This document shows, piece after piece, positions 1 to 9,372 of a DNA stretch of 36,583 nt. A program made the translations under genes and the position numbers. Position 1 is the stretch's first letter. Each line of letters opens with the position of its first letter. This DNA comes from Massilia horti (GTDB lineage: Bacteria; Pseudomonadota; Gammaproteobacteria; Burkholderiales; Burkholderiaceae_D). The stretch spans positions 1 to 36,583 of the forward strand of contig NZ_SPUM01000041.1 in assembly GCF_004614195.1 (NCBI RefSeq), read 5' to 3'. The notes under the pieces are model-generated. The model was not told the origin of the DNA. It saw only the letters and a program-made list of their open reading frames with translations, and searched no databases.

Positions 1-53
1 TTCAGGTCCATGTGCCGCGAGGTGTGGGGGTTCGAGTCCCTCCGTGGGCACCA
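1..53 (+). tRNA. tRNA-Leu(CAG), 3' part only
   Basis: The window opens inside the anticodon loop TTCAGGT, so the anticodon CAG is at 3-5. A class II (long) variable arm follows. The T arm is GGGGG-TTCGAGT-CCCTC (26-42), the acceptor 3' strand is CGTGGGC (43-49), the discriminator is A50, and CCA is encoded at 51-53. Class II architecture plus CAG identifies leucine. The 5' half (acceptor 5' strand, D arm and anticodon 5' strand) lies outside the window. Confidence 0.9.
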
Positions 54-76
54 AAAGCTACCGGACGAGTTAGTCC

Positions 77-120
77 CGCAAAACGCCGCAATCTTTGCAA
101 AAGGATTGCGGCGTTTTGCG
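77..120. terminator. Strong hairpin terminator between tRNA-Leu and cueR
   Basis: A perfect 17-bp inverted repeat (77-93 pairing with 104-120, loop 94-103) starts with CGCAAAACGCCGCAATC. The A-rich and T-rich outer parts of the stem give a U-run in the transcript in either direction. It sits 23 bp after the tRNA CCA end and 35 bp beyond the stop of the convergent cueR gene, so it can serve as a bidirectional terminator. Confidence 0.85.
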
Positions 121-155
121 TTTCTCGCATTGGCGTTGCGCACCCCGCCCGCCTT

Positions 156-581
156 TCAATGCATCGCCAGGTCGTCCAGGATCGGGCAGTCGGGGCGGTT
201 GTCGCCACGGCAGCACGAAGCGAGCTTTTCGAGCGTGCGCTTCATCGCTTCCATTTCGGCGATCTTGCGGTTCAGTTCCTCGATGTGGCTGCGTGCCAGG
301 GCGCGCACATCGGCGCTGGCCCGGCCCTTGTCCTGCCACAGCGCCAGCAATTCCCGAATCTGCTCGAGCGAAAAACCGAGCGCCCGGCCGCGGTGAATAA
401 ACTGCAGCACCTGTACGTCCTGTTCCGAATAGAGCCGGTAGCCGGAATCGGTGCGCCGTGCAGCGTCGATCAGCCCGATCGATTCGTAATGCCGGATCAT
501 TTTTGTCGATACTCCGGAGGCCTTTGCTGCATCCCCGATATTGAGGCTCACCGGCCTTGCTGCGATTGCTGGAAAACCCAT
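156..581 (-). CDS. cueR: CueR-type copper-responsive MerR-family transcriptional regulator
   Basis: This 141-residue protein has an N-terminal MerR winged helix-turn-helix (about residues 13-80, with the family pattern T-K-M-I-R-H-Y-E-S-I-G-L), a dimerisation helix (about 88-120) and a C-terminal metal loop. C124 and C132 are eight residues apart in C-x7-C followed by P-I-L, matching the C112/C120 pair of E. coli CueR. Ser89 occupies the place where MerR itself carries a Cys, which favours the monovalent (Cu/Ag/Au) branch. The ATG at 581 was chosen because the reading frame upstream runs through the promoter; a GTG eleven codons in would give the common CueR N-terminus and cannot be excluded. 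No copA or other copper gene is visible nearby. The family activates by untwisting promoters with overlong spacers, and such a promoter lies directly upstream. Confidence 0.88.
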   Translation of the reverse strand: MGFPAIAARPVSLNIGDAAKASGVSTKMIRHYESIGLIDAARRTDSGYRLYSEQDVQVLQFIHRGRALGFSLEQIRELLALWQDKGRASADVRALARSHIEELNRKIAEMEAMKRTLEKLASCCRGDNRPDCPILDDLAMH

Positions 582-615
582 GGCTTTGGTCCTGTTGGTG
601 GTTGTTATTGTCGAC

Positions 616-646
616 AGCATACACCTTCCCACGATGGGAAGGTCAA
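616..646 (-). promoter_or_regulatory. CueR/MerR-type operator and promoter upstream of cueR
   Basis: Read on the minus strand: -35 TTGACC (646-641), a 19-bp spacer (640-622) and -10 TATGCT (621-616). Between them lies a perfect dyad ACCTTCC-N7-GGAAGGT (623-643), the known CueR box form. A 19-bp spacer is the hallmark of MerR-activated promoters, where 17 bp is normal. The -10 points at cueR, whose ATG is 35 bp downstream, so the simplest reading is autoregulation. No divergent target gene is present on the plus strand. Confidence 0.88.
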
Positions 647-706
647 CAGGCATACTTGACTTGGCACGGCAAGCGTTTTTTGGCATTGCGCATCTAGGCG
701 CACCCG

Positions 707-1069
707 TCAGCAGCTGGCCCCGGAATGCGGCTGCCCGGTCCGAAGGTTGAATCCCATAAAGCACTTGTAGCCGTTGCTTGGCCGATACGAGCACCAGACA
801 TCGCCCCGTCTGCGCAAGCGTTCGCCTTCCTCGGTTGTGCAGGTGACCCCCTTCGCATCAGGGTAGAGCGAGTCGAAAATCTCTTTCGCGGGATCGCCTG
901 TAACCACGATTGCGATCTTCCGATCATTCTTCGATGGCTCTGAACGTTCTCCCGGCTCGCCAGAGTAAATCAGATAAGTTGCGTTCAGGGGCTTGTACTG
1001 CCCCGACCAGCCGGCTGCATAGGCGACTGACAAGACGCAGGCACCAGCGACAAGGAGCTGCTTCTTCAT
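707..1069 (-). CDS. Putative periplasmic immunity protein for the adjacent peptidoglycan peptidase
   Basis: This 120-residue protein is not recognised by family. It begins with a clear Sec signal peptide (two Lys, hydrophobic core, probable cleavage after A-Y-A near residue 18). The mature part has four cysteines (in the contexts VTC, VWC, YKC and the C-terminal SC), compatible with two periplasmic disulfides. Its ATG overlaps the stop of the upstream peptidase gene by four bases (ATGA), so the two are translationally coupled. A small exported protein immediately downstream of a cell-wall-acting T6SS effector is the usual arrangement of a periplasmic immunity protein. That role is inferred from position, export signal and size, not from sequence similarity. 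Base composition is clearly lower in GC than the T6SS core genes. Confidence 0.6.
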   Translation of the reverse strand: MKKQLLVAGACVLSVAYAAGWSGQYKPLNATYLIYSGEPGERSEPSKNDRKIAIVVTGDPAKEIFDSLYPDAKGVTCTTEEGERLRRRGDVWCSYRPSNGYKCFMGFNLRTGQPHSGASC

Positions 1070-1527
1070 TTTAGCTCCACATGAAAATGGTTATCGTGGT
1101 GCGGCCACATCATAACTCGCGGGTGTGCCCTCATGTCATTGAACAGGACTTTTTTCACGAACGGGTGCGAAAAGAAGATGGCGATAAGCCTGCCCGTCGC
1201 CTCTTGATCGTATTCGTGGTCGTGCCAGGTCACGGGTAACTGGAGACCGTCCTTGCGAAGTGGCCGCACGTCAACTTGCAGGCCGTCCATGTGGGAATCG
1301 TGTTCGTTTTCTCCGCCGTCAGGCAAGCTAATATTGCCAATGCCGAACTTGCGACTGTCAATAGCTGCCCATTCCCGCTCAACCCAAAGCAGGGCTGTCA
1401 TCATGTGCGGGTGCGCGTATTGGAACTCTCCTGCGCCGGGCGTCCCATACACATAATAACCAGCGTCTTCCGGGGCCTGCGGGAGCATGAAAAACTTCCG
1501 ACCATCCTTGGGTTGAACTTCAAGCAT
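1066..1527 (-). CDS. Putative T6SS effector: LAS-type zinc peptidoglycan endopeptidase (MepA/M74- or M15-like)
   Basis: This 153-residue protein has no signal peptide. It shows the zinc-ligand pattern of LAS metallopeptidases: H79-x6-D86 (in SHMDGLQVDVRP) and H147-F-H149 near the C-terminus (in HHDNHFHVEL). The second motif closely resembles the H-D-N/D-H-F-H-V signature of penicillin-insensitive murein endopeptidase MepA, which cleaves D-Ala-mDAP crosslinks. The protein is far shorter than MepA (about 270 residues) and lacks its export signal, so it could not reach peptidoglycan unaided. It starts 11 bp after the hcp stop and overlaps the next gene (probable immunity) by 4 bp. The order hcp-effector-immunity suggests delivery in the Hcp tube lumen. 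The exact bond cleaved cannot be read from the sequence; an M15-type carboxypeptidase is the main alternative. Confidence 0.7.
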   Translation of the reverse strand: MLEVQPKDGRKFFMLPQAPEDAGYYVYGTPGAGEFQYAHPHMMTALLWVEREWAAIDSRKFGIGNISLPDGGENEHDSHMDGLQVDVRPLRKDGLQLPVTWHDHEYDQEATGRLIAIFFSHPFVKKVLFNDMRAHPRVMMWPHHDNHFHVELK

Positions 1528-1538
1528 GGCTGCCCCCG

Positions 1539-2030
1539 TCAGACGATCTTATTGGTAACTAAATCCCAGCCGCCGACAGTGGCACCGCCGGCACCGCCGC
1601 CGATGTTTTGCTTCAGGTAACGCCACTTGATCTTTGAGAATTTCAGGGTAAAGGAGTCATGCAGGCCCGAGCCGGGATGAAGAACTTGATCCATGCTGCC
1701 GATCAAAACGTTCTCAAGTTCCACCTCGTAATACTTTATTGGCTTACCATGGCCGTCCGCACGCATGAATTCCAGCTTTGCCTTCGGGATCGTCTTGCCT
1801 GCGGAAGCGGTCTGCATCAGGATAGGCGATGCAAGGTCAGCCAGTTTGGTAAGTGCAATGCTCTTGTGCTCGCACCGCTCTGCGGTATGGCCCCCAGCCG
1901 TGGAAGCAGTTGCGCTTCTCGGCTGTTTCACGCCCCATGAGGCGCTGGTGAGTTCCATCCAGCCAGCATGGCCTGAGTCTGTGGACTCGCCTTTAATGCC
2001 GTCGATTTGCAGGTACACGTCAATCGCCAT
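1539..2030 (-). CDS. tssD: Hcp (TssD) tube protein, accessory copy linked to effector
   Basis: A full-length 163-residue Hcp1-family protein, beginning MAIDVYLQIDGIKGES and carrying the conserved core H-T-A-E-R-C-E-H, F-M-R-A-D-G and E-L-E-N-V-L-I-G. Hcp hexamers stack into the T6SS inner tube and can carry small effectors in the lumen. It is the same length as the second Hcp of this window (6801-7292) and clearly similar to it, but differs most in the loop after residue 110. That pattern fits specialisation for its own cargo. A good ribosome site (CGGAGCGG) lies before the ATG. The next two genes downstream are the putative effector and immunity genes. Confidence 0.95.
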   Translation of the reverse strand: MAIDVYLQIDGIKGESTDSGHAGWMELTSASWGVKQPRSATASTAGGHTAERCEHKSIALTKLADLASPILMQTASAGKTIPKAKLEFMRADGHGKPIKYYEVELENVLIGSMDQVLHPGSGLHDSFTLKFSKIKWRYLKQNIGGGAGGATVGGWDLVTNKIV

Positions 2031-2345
2031 AATCCGCTCCGTTGTTAAGTTGAACGGAGATTCTTGCTCTACTTCCCGCAGACAACGTTGACTAGAGTCA
2101 GCAAGTCAAGAAAGACATATCAACGGCTGCCCTCCCCGCCAGACTCGCAGGCTGCCCGGGAGAGCCAGCCAGCGAGCCGTTATGGGTGGCTCACTATGAT
2201 TGACTGTCACTGAGCCGCCTCGTATTATTGAACGGACGAGGAGGGCGAGAAAAATCTCCAGGAGGATCAAAGGCTTAAACTCAGCCGCCCCCCACGCTTC
2301 TCCGGCAGCCGCATATTGGTCATCCCGCAGTCCTCGGCATTACAC
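2031..2345. other. Intergenic region upstream of hcp; no gene seen
   Basis: About 315 bp between divergently oriented hcp (minus) and a small secreted protein (plus). On the hcp side there is a TTGACT/AGTCAA inverted pair about 65-85 bp upstream of the ATG, a possible -35 with no convincing -10. Further right are imperfect palindromes (GGCTCA/TGAGCC and CCTCGT/ACGAGG arms between about 2188 and 2242) and an orphan AGGAGG near 2261. These could be remnants of a lost gene or repeat. No promoter was identified with confidence. Confidence 0.4.
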
Positions 2346-2552
2346 ATGAAAACAGTCTTCGCCAACCTGCTCGCACTGCTGCTCGCGCTTGCCTGCGTAT
2401 CTTCGCTTGCCGAGCCGGCACAGTGGTTCAAGTGGCGCAGCAAGGCAGATGGCACGCTCGTGTGCTCGCAAACACCGCTCGGTCCGGGCTGGGACAAAGT
2501 CGCAGGCGGGTACCGAGACAGCCGTTGCGAAAGGCCAGCGGTTGCAAAGTAA
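2346..2552 (+). CDS. Small secreted protein of unknown function
   Basis: A 68-residue protein with a signal peptide (MKTVFANLLALLLALACVSS, cleavage probably before A-E-P near residue 23). The mature domain of about 45 residues is rich in Trp, Gly and Arg and has two cysteines (V-C-S-Q and S-R-C-E) that could form one disulfide. I do not recognise a named family. The ATG at 2346 was chosen because it starts the signal peptide; the frame extends upstream only to a TTG. No clear ribosome site precedes it, which lowers confidence. It ends 9 bp before the convergent tssA stop. A short exported product beside T6SS genes could be an orphan immunity protein, but nothing here proves that. Confidence 0.55.
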   Translation: MKTVFANLLALLLALACVSSLAEPAQWFKWRSKADGTLVCSQTPLGPGWDKVAGGYRDSRCERPAVAK

Positions 2553-2561
2553 CCGAACTGG

Positions 2562-3557
2562 CTACTTCTCTTGTTCGACACCGAGCAGTTCTTCGAGCCG
2601 CGTCAGCGAGGCCTCGTCCTTCACCACTGTGCGCAGCCACAGGTGCAAGGGCTGCTCGCCCCATCCGGCGGCCTTGTCGGCCAGGTAGGCGACCGGGCTG
2701 TGCGGTTCGGTGCGGCGAAAGAACTCGGCCACCGCGCGCAGTTGCGCCAGCGCCTGGGCGCGCGTCTGGATCGGGCCTGACACGACCGAACCGCCCGGTG
2801 CGGGCGCGGTGGGCGCCGACTTTTCCCTGCCAGCCGCAGGCGCGGGCAGCGCGCCTGCTTCGCGCGCCGACGGGGTCACGAATTGGACCAGGTCCTGCAA
2901 TGCCGACTTGGCCGCCGAGAATCCCGGGCCGTCGTTACCCAGCTTGTCGTCGACGATCCGTTCCAGATCCACGAGCGCGGCGGCGCAGTGGTCGCTGTCG
3001 CGCAGCAGCGCTTCGTGGAAGGCCTTCGAACCGCGGTGGCGCGCGGCATCCAGCTCGGCCTGTTCCTCGGGGCCTCGGGCGCGGGCCGCCTCGAAGTCGC
3101 GCATCGAATATGCGCCGGCCGCAGCTTCAGTGATCGGGATTTCACGAATCAGCTGCGGGACGCGCCCCGCGATCCAGCACAGGTTGCCGATGCGCCGCTC
3201 ATAGCCATCTTCGTCCGCCGGCGGATACACGCCGTCCCAGAAGCGCTCGCACAGCCCGGCGATCACACGCAACCCGTCGGCCAGGCCGCGCAATCCCTCG
3301 GTCTTTGCGAGCGCCTCGGCCAGCCACACGGCAAGCTGCAGGTCCTTGCTGCGCTGTTCGATCAGCTGGGCCGAGCGCCGCACCACGAACTTCCAGTCGG
3401 CCTCCTTGAGCGACGTGACCCACGGCCCCTGCTCCAGCGAGGGGTCGTCCGCCTGGCGCGCCTGGGCGATCTCGTCGATTTCGCTGGAAAAGGCCAGATC
3501 GTCGCCGCAGGGACTGGCCTCGCTGACGGGGGCCAGCAGCTTGTCGATGTCGAGCAT
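2562..3557 (-). CDS. tssA: TssA, T6SS baseplate/cap protein (ImpA N-terminal domain)
   Basis: A 331-residue protein with the ImpA-N signature at the start (L-L-A-P-V-S-E-A-S-P-C-G-D-D-L, then W-x-V at about 76 in the conserved helical region), a variable Ala/Pro-rich linker near 240-265 and a C-terminal helical domain ending in L-x-R-L-E-E-L-L-G. TssA primes tube and sheath assembly and contacts the distal end. The length matches the shorter TssA class. The ATG at 3557 is preceded by AGGAGG; a longer frame exists upstream but would overlap clpV. It is the last gene of the minus-strand T6SS operon, 8 bp after clpV. Confidence 0.92.
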   Translation of the reverse strand: MLDIDKLLAPVSEASPCGDDLAFSSEIDEIAQARQADDPSLEQGPWVTSLKEADWKFVVRRSAQLIEQRSKDLQLAVWLAEALAKTEGLRGLADGLRVIAGLCERFWDGVYPPADEDGYERRIGNLCWIAGRVPQLIREIPITEAAAGAYSMRDFEAARARGPEEQAELDAARHRGSKAFHEALLRDSDHCAAALVDLERIVDDKLGNDGPGFSAAKSALQDLVQFVTPSAREAGALPAPAAGREKSAPTAPAPGGSVVSGPIQTRAQALAQLRAVAEFFRRTEPHSPVAYLADKAAGWGEQPLHLWLRTVVKDEASLTRLEELLGVEQEK

Positions 3558-3565
3558 GATTCCTC

Positions 3566-6205
<2,640 letters not shown>

Positions 6206-6247
6206 GCGCGTGTCCTTTAGGTTGTCCTGTTGGCGCGGGCGGGCAGG

Positions 6248-6733
6248 TCAGGTCCGGGACGAGCGCGCCGCCTTGCTGATCGAGTAATGCAGGGTTGATG
6301 GTTGCAGCACGGCGTTGAAGTTGACCGGCTCCGCCGCCGCATGCAGCTGCAGCTTTGCGTTGATGACGAACTGGAGCCGGTTGACGTTGCCGGTTTCGGC
6401 TTCGAGCGAGGCGGTCACGTCCGACAGGCGCGGCTCGTGGATTTCAATCGCTGCCTTCAGGCTCGCACAGATTGCCTCGCGGTCCTCGGTGCTCGCCAGG
6501 CACAGGCCGGCAAAGTCGACCAGGCCGTAATTGAGGATCGAACGGCGCGCCTGCGGGTAAGCGTCGAACACGTGTTCCGGGATGGCCAGCCGCGTGTTGA
6601 GCAAGGCCTCGAGGTCGCGCGCGATGCTGTCCTTGACCTGATCGACCGACAGGTACGCATTGGCGCCGCCGGCGCTGACCTGTGCGCGCTCGCCCATCAG
6701 GCGGTCCAGCAGGCCGGGTGCGAAGCCTTTCAT
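6248..6733 (-). CDS. tssE: TssE, gp25-like T6SS baseplate component
   Basis: A 161-residue protein of the GPW/gp25 family. It has the N-terminal L-L-D-R-L motif, the region [13 protein letters not shown], the sequence S-I-L-N-Y-G-L-V-D (the family usually has Y-G-L-x-D), and a C-terminal strand region ([11 protein letters not shown]). It forms part of the baseplate wedge with TssF, TssG and TssK and nucleates sheath polymerisation. The ribosome site GGAGGAG precedes the ATG. Its usual partners TssF and TssG are not encoded next to it. Confidence 0.93.
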   Translation of the reverse strand: MKGFAPGLLDRLMGERAQVSAGGANAYLSVDQVKDSIARDLEALLNTRLAIPEHVFDAYPQARRSILNYGLVDFAGLCLASTEDREAICASLKAAIEIHEPRLSDVTASLEAETGNVNRLQFVINAKLQLHAAAEPVNFNAVLQPSTLHYSISKAARSSRT

Positions 6734-6800
6734 GGCTCCTCCAAAAAATGACCGCGGGAACGACGGGTTTCTTAGGTACGCCGGTAATTCAAATTGGGGT

Positions 6801-7292
6801 TCAGGCGATCCGGTTGGCGGCGAGGTTCCAGCCGCCGGTGGTGCTGCCGCCGGCTCCGCCGCCGATCCTTTGCTTGGTGTAGGTCCACTTGGCCTGGCTG
6901 AACTTGAGCGCGACCTTCTCGTGCATCAGGTTCCCCTCCCCGACCTCGGAATTGACGCTGCCGATCAGTACATTCTCAAGCTGGATTTCGTAATACTTGA
7001 CGCGCTCGCCCTGCCCGTCGGCCCGCATGAATTCCAGCCTGGCCTTCGGGATGGTCCTGCCCGCGGAGCAGGTTTGCATGAGCACCGGCGAGGCCAGGTC
7101 GGCCAGCTTTTCGATGGTCACCTCAAGGTGCTCGCAACGCTCGGCGGTGTGGCCGCCGCTGGTGGAAGCGGTGGCCGACTTGGGCTGCTTGACGCCCCAG
7201 GTCACCGATTTACACTCGATCCATTCCTTGTGTTTGTCGTCCGTCGATTCGCCCTTGATGCCGTCGATTTGCAGGTACACGTCGATCGCCAT
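6801..7292 (-). CDS. tssD: Hcp (TssD), T6SS inner tube protein of the main cluster
   Basis: A 163-residue Hcp1-family protein with the same first 18 residues as the accessory Hcp and the same conserved core (H-T-A-E-R-C-E-H, F-M-R-A-D-G, L-E-N-V-L-I-G, I-G-G-G-A-G-G). It sits at the usual position between tssC and tssE. Its high GC matches the neighbouring core genes, unlike the copy at 1539-2030. It forms hexameric rings polymerised inside the TssBC sheath and is a chaperone for small effectors. A GGAG ribosome site lies 7 bp before the ATG. Confidence 0.96.
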   Translation of the reverse strand: MAIDVYLQIDGIKGESTDDKHKEWIECKSVTWGVKQPKSATASTSGGHTAERCEHLEVTIEKLADLASPVLMQTCSAGRTIPKARLEFMRADGQGERVKYYEIQLENVLIGSVNSEVGEGNLMHEKVALKFSQAKWTYTKQRIGGGAGGSTTGGWNLAANRIA

Positions 7293-7328
7293 GTGCTACT
7301 CCGTCTGCTGTGGGTTGAAGGGAATGGT

Positions 7329-8822
7329 TCAGTTCTTGGTCGATTGCGGCAGCTCCGCCACCAGCCGGAGCGAAACGGACAGCTCGTCGAGCTGGAAGTG
7401 CGGCCGCAGGAACGACACCGCCCGGTAGACGCCGGGACGGCCCGGCACTTCGGACACCTGCACGCTGGCCTCGCGCAGCGGGCGCTGCGCCTTCTGTTCC
7501 TGGCCCGCGTTGTCGTCCAACAGCACGTACTGGGCCAGCCAGCGGTTCAGGTAATCCTCGACGTTGGAGGCGGCGGCGAAGCTGCCGATCTTGTCGCGCA
7601 TCATGGCCTTCATGTAGTGGGCGATACGCGACACGGCAAAGATGTACTGGAGCTGTGACGACAGCACCGCGTTCGCATTGGCCGCCTCGTTGGCGTACTT
7701 CTTAGCCTTCTGCGCCGACTGCGCCCCGAAGAACGCGGCGTACGAGGTGTTCTTGCAGTGGACCAGCGAGATGAAGCCCAGGTCCGACAATTCCTTTTCG
7801 CGGCGGTCGGTGATCGCGAGCTCGGTCGGGCACTTGAGCGCGACCTCGCCTTCGTCGGTCTTGAAGGTGTGGGTCGGCAGGTTTTCGACCAGGCCGCCGC
7901 CCTCGACGCCGCGGATCGCCGCGCACCAGCCGTAATCCTCGAACGCCTTGGTGAGCTTGCTGGCGAACGCGTAGGCAGCGTTACACCATAGGTACTTCTG
8001 GTGGTCGGTGCCGTCAACGTCCTCGACGAAGTTAAAGCCCTCCGTCGCCATGCCGTCCACCGGGTTGTACGGCAGGCGGCCGAGGTAACGCGGCAGGGTC
8101 AGGCCGACGTAGCGCGAGTCTTCCGATTCGCGGAACGCCTTCCACTTGGCGTATTCGACGGTATCGAACACCTTGGCCAGGTCGCGCGGCTTGCCCAGGT
8201 CGGCGTAGCTCTCCAGGCCAAACAGTTCCGGCCCGGCGGAGGCGACAAAGGGCGCGTGGCTGGCGGCCGCCACATGCGACATCTGCTCGAGGAAGTAGAT
8301 GTCCTCCGGCTGGCGGGTGATTTCGAAGTCGCCGATCAGCGCACCGTAGGGGGCGCCGCCGAAGGAGCCGAACTCCTCCTCGTAGACCTTCTTGAACAGC
8401 GTGCTCTGGTCGAATTCGAGCGCGGACTGGAAGTCCTTCACCAGCTCGCGCTTGCTGGCGTTGAGCATGCGGATCTGCAGGCCGACGCTGGTCGAGGAAT
8501 TCCTGACCAGGTACTGCAAGCCGGTCCAGCTGCGTTCGAGCTTCTGGAATTCCGGCGCGTGCATCACGGCCGAGAGCTGGGCCGAGATCATCCGGTCCAG
8601 CTCCGCCAGGCGGGCGTCGATCGCGGCCGACAGGCTGTTCGACATGACCATCGTGCCTTGCATGACCTGGTTGACCAGTTCCGAGATGATGTCGCGCGCG
8701 CGATCGTGCTCGCTGGCGGATTTGGCCACGCGGCTTTGCTCGACGATCTGGTCGAGCAGGCTGTTGTCCAGTTCGATCGGTGCCGCGGCCGTGATTGATG
8801 CCTGTTCGAGGTTGGCGGCCAT
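7329..8822 (-). CDS. tssC: TssC (VipB), large subunit of the T6SS contractile sheath
   Basis: A 497-residue EvpB/VipB-family protein. Visible family regions include L-E-R-S-W-T-G-L-Q-Y-L-V near residue 105, F-G-A-L/Y-G-A-L-I-G-D-F-E near 170, L-P-R-Y-L-G-R-L-P-Y in the middle and the C-terminal segment with F-L-R-P-H-F-Q-L-D-E-L. The start at 8822 is one base after the tssB stop, giving tight coupling with its obligate partner. The frame remains open upstream, but that part lies within tssB. TssB and TssC form the cytoplasmic sheath whose contraction fires the Hcp tube. Confidence 0.97.
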   Translation of the reverse strand: MAANLEQASITAAAPIELDNSLLDQIVEQSRVAKSASEHDRARDIISELVNQVMQGTMVMSNSLSAAIDARLAELDRMISAQLSAVMHAPEFQKLERSWTGLQYLVRNSSTSVGLQIRMLNASKRELVKDFQSALEFDQSTLFKKVYEEEFGSFGGAPYGALIGDFEITRQPEDIYFLEQMSHVAAASHAPFVASAGPELFGLESYADLGKPRDLAKVFDTVEYAKWKAFRESEDSRYVGLTLPRYLGRLPYNPVDGMATEGFNFVEDVDGTDHQKYLWCNAAYAFASKLTKAFEDYGWCAAIRGVEGGGLVENLPTHTFKTDEGEVALKCPTELAITDRREKELSDLGFISLVHCKNTSYAAFFGAQSAQKAKKYANEAANANAVLSSQLQYIFAVSRIAHYMKAMMRDKIGSFAAASNVEDYLNRWLAQYVLLDDNAGQEQKAQRPLREASVQVSEVPGRPGVYRAVSFLRPHFQLDELSVSLRLVAELPQSTKN

Positions 8823-8823
8823 G

Positions 8824-9327
8824 TCAGTCCTCCTTGCCGGTCTTGCGCAGGCTGTCGAGTTTTTCGGTATTACCCAGCACTTCGCTGAGCAGGTCTTCGA
8901 GCTTGTCGTTCCCGGCCAGCTTGTTGCGCAGGTCGGCCAGCTTGCTGCGCGCATCTAACAGTCCCTTGAGCGGCGCCACCTGCTGCACCACTGACTCGGG
9001 CCGGAAGTCCGCCATTTCGCGGAACTGCAGCTGCACCGCGAACTCGCCGCCCTCCTCCGACAGCTGGTTGGGCACCCGGAAGTTGGCCACCGGCGCCACG
9101 CCAGCCAGGACCTCGTCGAAATTGCCGGCGTCGACGTTCACGAAATTGCGGTCCTTCAGGCGCTTCTTGTCCGCATTGGGGTCGTTGCCGAAGTCGCCGA
9201 TGACGCCGACGACGAAGGGCAGTTCCTTGTTTTCGATGGCGTCGCCGATCTCGACGTCGTAAGTCATCTGCACGCGAGGCGCGCGCACTTTCTGCAGGCG
9301 TTTCTGCACGCTTTCACTTTTAGCCAT
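8824..9327 (-). CDS. tssB: TssB (VipA), small subunit of the T6SS contractile sheath
   Basis: A 167-residue VipA-family protein with the characteristic N-terminus (S-V-Q-K-R-L-x-K-V-R-A-P-R-V-Q-M-T-Y-D-V-E), the segment L-P-F-V-V-G-V-I-G-D-F, R-x-F-V-x-V-D near 85, and the C-terminal helix (L-x-D-L-R-N-K-L-x-G-N-D-K-L-E-D-L-L) that interacts with TssC and contributes the ClpV-binding region. GGGAG precedes the ATG. It is followed with a 1-bp gap by tssC and preceded by a TPR lipoprotein gene 45 bp upstream. Confidence 0.97.
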   Translation of the reverse strand: MAKSESVQKRLQKVRAPRVQMTYDVEIGDAIENKELPFVVGVIGDFGNDPNADKKRLKDRNFVNVDAGNFDEVLAGVAPVANFRVPNQLSEEGGEFAVQLQFREMADFRPESVVQQVAPLKGLLDARSKLADLRNKLAGNDKLEDLLSEVLGNTEKLDSLRKTGKED

Positions 9328-9372
9328 GTCGACTCCCGGGTTGCGTAATAGATGGCCGGCGGACCGGCACGC

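Noticed and set aside
1..53. tRNA-Leu 3' end as an integration (att) site for a genomic island
   Set aside because: I saw no direct repeat of the T-arm/CCA end elsewhere in the window and no integrase gene. It may exist beyond the window but cannot be supported.
582..794. Longer CueR with 71 extra N-terminal residues
   Set aside because: The extension would be translated from upstream of the TATGCT/TTGACC promoter and has no MerR similarity.
2188..2242. Palindromes taken as an IS end or attenuator
   Set aside because: The arms are only 6 bp and imperfect, with no U-run and no second copy in the window.
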